Notes under the pieces: generated by a model
The model's input: the letters and a program-made list of their open reading frames with translations, nothing else
What the model was told of the DNA's origin: nothing
Database searches by the model: none
Assembly (NCBI GenBank): GCA_951813395.1
Contig: OX638356.1
Coordinates: 3,856,501 to 3,920,500 of the forward strand
Reading direction: 5' to 3'
Source: Longimicrobiales bacterium
GTDB taxonomy: Bacteria > Gemmatimonadota > Gemmatimonadetes > Longimicrobiales > Gaopeijiaceae
DNA: 64,000 bases
Made by a program: the position numbers and the translations under genes
Shown: in pieces, positions 59,845-64,000 of the stretch
Numbering within the stretch: position 1 is the first letter of the stretch
Layout: every line of letters begins with the position of its first letter

Positions 59845-60518
59845 GCCGGGGAACGGTCGTCGTCGTGCGCGATGCCACGCGCGAATACCGTCAGGGTCCG
59901 ACGGTCGTGCGGGCGCTCCAGGGCATCTCGGTTGCCGTGGAACAGGGCGATTTTCTCGCGGTGACCGGCCCGAGCGGATCGGGCAAATCGACCCTGCTGC
60001 ACCTGCTTGGGGGTGTGGATGTAGCCACGGCGGGTGAGGTGCGGTTTCTGGGCCGGAACCTGGCGGAGATGACGGTCGAGGCGCGCGCCGCACTGCGTCT
60101 GCGCGAAGTCGGCCTCGTGTTCCAGCGCTTCCATCTGTTGCCCATGCTCACCGCGCTCGAGAACGTGGAGCTGCCCCTGGCCGCGGCGCGGGTGAGGCGC
60201 GGGGAGCGCCGAGAGCGCGCCGCCGCGGTGCTCGAACGCGTGGGGCTCGCGGATCGCCTGCGACATCGTCCTTCCGAACTCTCCGGAGGCCAGCTGCAGC
60301 GGGTCGCGATTGCCCGCGCCCTCGTCAACCAACCCGCGCTGGTACTGGCGGACGAGCCCACAGGCGAACTCGACCGTGCCTCCTCGCGGCGCGTGCTGGG
60401 CCTCTTTCGCGATCTCAACGCCACGGGCACAACGCTCGTGGTCGCCACCCACGACCTGGAATTCGCGGAGGGGGCCCGCCGCCGCATCGAGGTCGTCGAC
60501 GGACGGATCGAAGGGTGA
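59841..60518 (+). CDS. ABC transporter ATP-binding protein (LolD/MacB-type)
   Basis: 225-residue ATPase. Walker A is GPSGSGKST, the Q-loop VGLVFQRFHLLPMLTALENV, signature LSGGQLQRVAIARAL, Walker B LVLADEPTGELD, and the H-loop VVATHDLEF. The pattern VFQ.F.LLP.LTALENVELPL is typical of the LolD/MacB group that drives lipoprotein or macrolide export by mechanotransmission. GTG start at 59841 overlaps the permease stop, and its own stop overlaps the next gene by 4 bases, giving a tight operon. Confidence 0.95.
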   Translation: MSRGTVVVVRDATREYRQGPTVVRALQGISVAVEQGDFLAVTGPSGSGKSTLLHLLGGVDVATAGEVRFLGRNLAEMTVEARAALRLREVGLVFQRFHLLPMLTALENVELPLAAARVRRGERRERAAAVLERVGLADRLRHRPSELSGGQLQRVAIARALVNQPALVLADEPTGELDRASSRRVLGLFRDLNATGTTLVVATHDLEFAEGARRRIEVVDGRIEG

Positions 60519-61975
60519 TCGCGCGACTCGTCTGGGCCTCGTTCCGCCAGCGCCCCGGGCGCGGTGTCCTGCTTCTGGCCGGCTACGCCCTCGGCGTCGG
60601 CGTAACGATCGTCCTGCTCTCGGTGGGCGGCGCGCTCGAGGACCAGGCAAGGGACAAGGAACTCGTGGGCGGCGGCGACCTTGTCGTCCTCCCGGCGGGG
60701 ATCGACCTGGAGACACTCAAGACCGGGGGTGTCAGCTCGATGTTCTTCACCATCGAACAGGCGTCCCTGCTCTACCGCGACGTGCTGAGCACCCGGTTCA
60801 AGGACCGGGTCGGCGCGGCCGCGCCCTGGATCATGGACGAGTTGCTGTACCTCGAAGCGGATACCGGGATAGTGGCCCTCTCGGCCGGCGCCACGATCCC
60901 GGCCCTCGCCGAGCAGCTCTCGGTCTCACCGGAGCTGATCGCGGGTACATGGCGGGATCTCGATGCCGATCTCCGCTGGCGCAATCCGTCCGACGCCCAG
61001 CTGTACCGGTCGCTGGACGCGCTCCACCTGCCCCGGGGCGTGGCCGCGTCGGACTCGACGTGGGCCGAGTGGCACTATTTCAACGTCCTGATCCCGAACG
61101 CGGGATGGCTCTACCTGACTTACATGGTCGCCGGCGAAATCCCCGGTGGTCGCTGGGGTGGACGCCTGCTCGCGACCCGTGTGGAGCCGGGCACCGCGGA
61201 ACGTGCATACATCGAAACCGTGCCGGCTTCCGAGGTCCGCTTCACGGAGGGGGAGCCGAACCTCACGATCGGAGGGTCCGGCGTGGCCGTCCGGGACGAC
61301 GGCGCCTACAGGCTCCACGCCACCATTCCCTCCGAAACCGGCGGGGCGCCGCTCGGGATCGACCTGACGGTCACCGCCCGCTCGCGCCGGTACCTTCCAC
61401 CTGTCGATATCGGCACGGAGCAGATCGCATCCGGCTACACCGTCCCGCTGCTCGATGCGGTGGCAACCGGCCAGGTGTGCGAGGGGAGCCGGTGCCGGTC
61501 GCTCGACGGCGCCCGTGCGTACCACGACCACAACTGGGGCACATGGTCCGGCGTGACCTGGGACTGGGGGCACGCGCACATGGGCGGCTACTCGGTGCTG
61601 TACGGAGGTGTCGCCTTGTCAGACGCGACCCGGCAATCCACCGGAACCGGCGCCAACGGGTCACGCATTCTCTACCTGGCGGACGACAGCGGCTTCGCGG
61701 GCATCCTGCCGATTCGCCGAATGAGTGTCGAACGTCCGAGCGGCGACCGGTGGACCGCCCCCGAATCGATTGCGATACTCGCGACGAACGGCGCCGACTC
61801 CCTGGCGCTCCGGGTCACGATCAGCCACGCGCGCGCCACGCAGGTGCCGGTCGCGGCGGGCAACCCGGATCCCCTCTTCTTCCAGATGCGCGGAACGGCG
61901 GTGCTTTCCGGCCGGCTGCGCGGTTCGGCAGTCCGCGAGACCGGAGACGGGTTCTTCGAGACCTGGACGCGCTGA
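60515..61975 (+). CDS. AttH/CrtC lipocalin-like protein with FtsX-type N-terminus
   Basis: 486-residue protein. The first 90 residues look like the N-terminal helix and start of the periplasmic domain of an FtsX permease (GVLLLAGYALGVGVTIVLLS, then LVGGGDLVVLPAGI). From about residue 180 it is an AttH/hydroxyneurosporene-synthase-like double lipocalin domain (WAEWHYFNVLIPNAGWLY; YHDHNWGTWSGVTWDWG with the conserved HDHNWG). It would sit in the periplasm anchored by one helix and handle a lipid-like substrate moved by the exporter. Start GTG at 60515 overlaps the ATPase stop. This appears to be a permease-like and AttH fusion. Confidence 0.82.
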   Translation: MIARLVWASFRQRPGRGVLLLAGYALGVGVTIVLLSVGGALEDQARDKELVGGGDLVVLPAGIDLETLKTGGVSSMFFTIEQASLLYRDVLSTRFKDRVGAAAPWIMDELLYLEADTGIVALSAGATIPALAEQLSVSPELIAGTWRDLDADLRWRNPSDAQLYRSLDALHLPRGVAASDSTWAEWHYFNVLIPNAGWLYLTYMVAGEIPGGRWGGRLLATRVEPGTAERAYIETVPASEVRFTEGEPNLTIGGSGVAVRDDGAYRLHATIPSETGGAPLGIDLTVTARSRRYLPPVDIGTEQIASGYTVPLLDAVATGQVCEGSRCRSLDGARAYHDHNWGTWSGVTWDWGHAHMGGYSVLYGGVALSDATRQSTGTGANGSRILYLADDSGFAGILPIRRMSVERPSGDRWTAPESIAILATNGADSLALRVTISHARATQVPVAAGNPDPLFFQMRGTAVLSGRLRGSAVRETGDGFFETWTR

Positions 61976-62117
61976 AGATCCGTCCGACGGACCGGACACG
62001 CGTAGCGACATGCGTGAACATGCCCGATATTCCCGGTGCGCTTCGAAAGCTTCAGCGTGGCGGGGCGCCTGTTCCGATTCCCCGGCGCCAACGACGCTGC
62101 ATCGCCACTGCGAGTCC

Positions 62118-63569
62118 ATGACCCCAGAATCCCTCCGGCAGATCGCCGACCGCGTCCGGCGCGGCCACACTACCGCATTGAGCGTTGCCGAAGAGGCCAT
62201 CCGTCGCCACGACGCGAGTGATCTCGGTGCCTATATCGTCTTCGACGCGGACGGTGCCCGCACCCAGGCCCGCGCGATCGACGCGGCGGTGGCGCGCGGT
62301 GAGGATCCCGGACCGCTGGCCGGACTCACCGTCTCGGTCAAGGACCTGTACGGCGTCGATGGCCTGCCGATCCGTGCGGGAACCAGGCGGGAACTGCCCG
62401 CGGAGTGGCGCCGCGAGGGCTTTCTGGTCCGCGCCATGCGTCAGCTCGGAGCCGTGATCGTCGGAAAGACGCATACGGTGGAGCTGGCGTTCGGAGGGGT
62501 CGGCCTGAATCCCAACACGGGTACTCCCGTGAACCCCTGGGACGCTGGCGAACATCGCGCGCCGGGAGGCTCTTCGGCGGGTGCGGGGGTGAGTCTGTGG
62601 GAAGGATCGGCCCTCATCGCACTGGGGAGCGACACGGGAGGATCGGTCAGGATACCGGCATCGGCGACGGGAGTAGTGGGGCACCGCCACACCACGGGAC
62701 GGTGGCCGACCAGCGGTGTCGTCCCCCTGAGCACGACCCTCGACACGGTCGGGCTCCTGACGCGCACGGCCACAGATTCCCGCTACGTGTTCGGGCTGGT
62801 CGACGTGCTTGCCGGCAACGCATCCGAACCGGATCGCGCTGCGGGGGCCAGCGGAGCCACCGCCGCACCAGCCGGCGACCCCGGTCACCCGGCGACGACC
62901 GTCGCCGGCCTCCGGATCGGCCTACCCCGCTCGGGCCTGTGGAATCGCGCCGCACCGGACATCGCCGCCGCCGTCCGCCGCGCACTCGACGAACTGGTGG
63001 CGGCGGGTGCGCACCTCTTCGAAGTCGACGCCCCGGAACTGGAGGAGGCCGGCGAGCGGTACCTGGCGGGCGAACTGGTGCAGCCGGAGCGCTTCGAGTC
63101 GCTGGAACGGGATCTTCCCGGGTGGACTCCGATCCTCGACCCCACCGTGGGCAAGCGGCTGGAGTCCGCCCGGGACGTGAGCGCGGTGGACTACGTGGCC
63201 GTCCTGCGCGCGCGACGCCGACTCTCGAAGAGCATTCACGCCACGATCGAAGCCCGGAACATCGATCTGCTCGCCACTCCCACCCTCCCCATCACCCCGC
63301 CCCCGCTCTCCGCCCTGTCCCAACTGGACGTCTACCGCGCGGTCAACCGCGACATGCTGTCCGGCACCGGTCCGGCGAGCATGCTGGACATGTGCGCGGT
63401 GAGCCTCCCGGCCGGCCTCGACGAGCACGGCATCCCCGTCGGCCTGCAGCTCATCGGCCCCTCGGGTGGCGATTACCTTCTCCTGGAGCGGGCCTGCGCG
63501 GTGGAATCCGTGCTCGGGACGGCGGCCGAGCGGCTGGGTACGCCGCCTCGCCTCACTGCCTCACGCTGA
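62118..63569 (+). CDS. amidase family protein
   Basis: 483-residue amidase signature enzyme, hydrolysing an amide to acid and ammonia. The Ser-cisSer-Lys triad is visible: Lys in VSVKDLYGVDG, cis-Ser in GGSSAGAGVSLW, and the nucleophile in GSDTGGSVRIPAS. The ATG at 62118 starts PESLRQIADRVRRG, the usual helical N-terminus. There is no signal peptide, so it is cytoplasmic. It lies 142 bp after the AttH-like gene, and convergent with the XdhC-type gene. It is not GatA by context, since no gatB or gatC is nearby. Substrate unknown. Confidence 0.92.
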   Translation: MTPESLRQIADRVRRGHTTALSVAEEAIRRHDASDLGAYIVFDADGARTQARAIDAAVARGEDPGPLAGLTVSVKDLYGVDGLPIRAGTRRELPAEWRREGFLVRAMRQLGAVIVGKTHTVELAFGGVGLNPNTGTPVNPWDAGEHRAPGGSSAGAGVSLWEGSALIALGSDTGGSVRIPASATGVVGHRHTTGRWPTSGVVPLSTTLDTVGLLTRTATDSRYVFGLVDVLAGNASEPDRAAGASGATAAPAGDPGHPATTVAGLRIGLPRSGLWNRAAPDIAAAVRRALDELVAAGAHLFEVDAPELEEAGERYLAGELVQPERFESLERDLPGWTPILDPTVGKRLESARDVSAVDYVAVLRARRRLSKSIHATIEARNIDLLATPTLPITPPPLSALSQLDVYRAVNRDMLSGTGPASMLDMCAVSLPAGLDEHGIPVGLQLIGPSGGDYLLLERACAVESVLGTAAERLGTPPRLTASR

Positions 63570-63600
63570 GTCCCTGGTGTCGTGTCCCAGGGGGCCGACA

Positions 63601-64000
63601 CTACAGACGCAGCGCACCGATCACCTCCGCCAGCACCGCCACCGCGATCTCCTCGGGGGTGCGCGCCCCGATCGGCAGACCGATTGGGCCGTGGATGCGG
63701 TCGAGGTCGGCGTCGGTGAAGCCGAGAGCGCCAAGCCGCTCCCGCCTGGCGCCCTGCGTCTTGCGGCTCCCCAGCGCGCCGACGTAGAACGCGTCGCTCT
63801 CCAGCGCGGCCACCAGCGCCGGGTCGTCGATCTTGGGATCGTGGGTAAGGGCGACGACGGCGGTGCGCCGGTCCGGCCGGAGGGTCGTCATCGCCTCGTC
63901 GGGCCAACGCCGCAGGAGCGCCGCTCCGGGGAACCGTTCCGCCGTGGCGAAGCCCTCCCGCGGATCGAGCACCGTCACGCGAAAGCCCGCCAGCGTCGCG
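63601..64000 (-). CDS. XdhC/CoxI family maturation factor, 5' end beyond window
   Basis: C-terminal part of an XdhC-type protein, which binds and sulfurates the Mo cofactor and inserts it into molybdenum hydroxylases. Visible blocks: ATLAGFRVTVLDPREGFA (continuing from outside the window), AVVALTHDPKIDDPALVAAL, FYVGALGSRKTQ and GPIGLPIGARTPEEIAVAVL. These form the Rossmann-like XdhC_C domain. The gene runs leftwards from beyond 64000 and stops at 63601. With CoxD and CoxE, it would mature the hydroxylases encoded at 26132-31569 and 39738-43385. Confidence 0.9.
   Translation of the reverse strand, partial: ATLAGFRVTVLDPREGFATAERFPGAALLRRWPDEAMTTLRPDRRTAVVALTHDPKIDDPALVAALESDAFYVGALGSRKTQGARRERLGALGFTDADLDRIHGPIGLPIGARTPEEIAVAVLAEVIGALRL

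Noticed and set aside
58444-60093. A 549-codon minus-strand frame
   Set aside because: Antisense to the permease and ATPase genes of the exporter; no domain is visible.
62118-63569. GatA subunit of the tRNA amidotransferase
   Set aside because: The amidase signature is shared, but there is no gatB or gatC, and the neighbours are an exporter and XdhC.
1-64000. CRISPR arrays, rRNA and tRNA genes
   Set aside because: No regularly spaced repeats, rRNA segments or tRNA cloverleaf sequences were recognised on reading the window. A tRNA scan would settle the last point.

Overview
The window reads as chromosomal DNA of a GC-rich Gram-negative bacterium. Frequent Tat and lipoprotein signals, several 6-bladed beta-propeller lipoproteins, DUF885 and tricorn-type S41 secreted peptidases, an M81 peptidase, two molybdenum hydroxylase operons and lipoproteins carrying a GDGGTGP-like tract after the lipid cysteine together suggest Gemmatimonadota or a neighbouring phylum. 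This is inference from gene style; no rRNA, tRNA or phylogenetic marker was recognised.

Layout. 1-13464: ordinary housekeeping and secreted genes (Gfo/Idh/MocA oxidoreductase, a Cys/Gly microprotein, epimerase, DUF885 peptidase, RtcB ligase, propeller lipoprotein, dicarboxylate symporter, M81 peptidase, fatty-acid desaturase, FKBP isomerase, a propeller gene with an in-frame stop, VanZ-like protein). 13615-25500: an insertion graveyard with a tyrosine integrase, a broken IS110 element fused to a Tle1-like phospholipase fragment, a DUF5677 gene, a frameshifted Ig-like lipoprotein cut by an IS21 end, an apparently intact IS1634, and an IS481 remnant that carries a four-gene serine-recombinase cassette. 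25514-31569: a leftward operon for a Tat-exported molybdenum hydroxylase (2Fe-2S, Mo, FAD/4Fe-4S subunits) with its own cytochrome b. 31644-36769: vapBC, DoxX, a tricorn-like S41 protease and a HigA-like regulator. 36946-39012: an unassigned operon around a TIGR04255 protein. 39137-44311: a broken vapBC, then a rightward molybdenum hydroxylase operon (small, large, medium subunits and the MoxR ATPase CoxD).

44341-51960 is an accessory island between coxD and coxE. It holds a frameshifted Cys-rich gene, then a tight operon of a Schlafen-type AlbA_2/ATPase protein, a ParA-type ATPase and a PD-(D/E)XK-like protein, followed 3 nt later by the first 23 codons of a type I-like N6-adenine methylase. 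That gene is cut by a cluster of insertions (IS1182, IS1111-type, an IS3 fragment and two copies of an 82-bp inverted-repeat element). The operon is the best candidate here for an undescribed, possibly anti-phage, system.

52027-64000 returns to core-like genes: a secreted beta-lactamase-fold hydrolase, CoxE (separated from coxD by the island), an unknown HTH protein, a Tat-exported PLP aminotransferase, an AttEFGH-like ABC exporter operon, an amidase and a partial XdhC-type maturation factor. CoxD, CoxE and XdhC would together mature the molybdenum hydroxylases encoded upstream.

Several mobile or accessory genes are broken by what look like single-base deletions. This may be genuine decay or residual indel error in the assembly; the sequence alone cannot separate the two.
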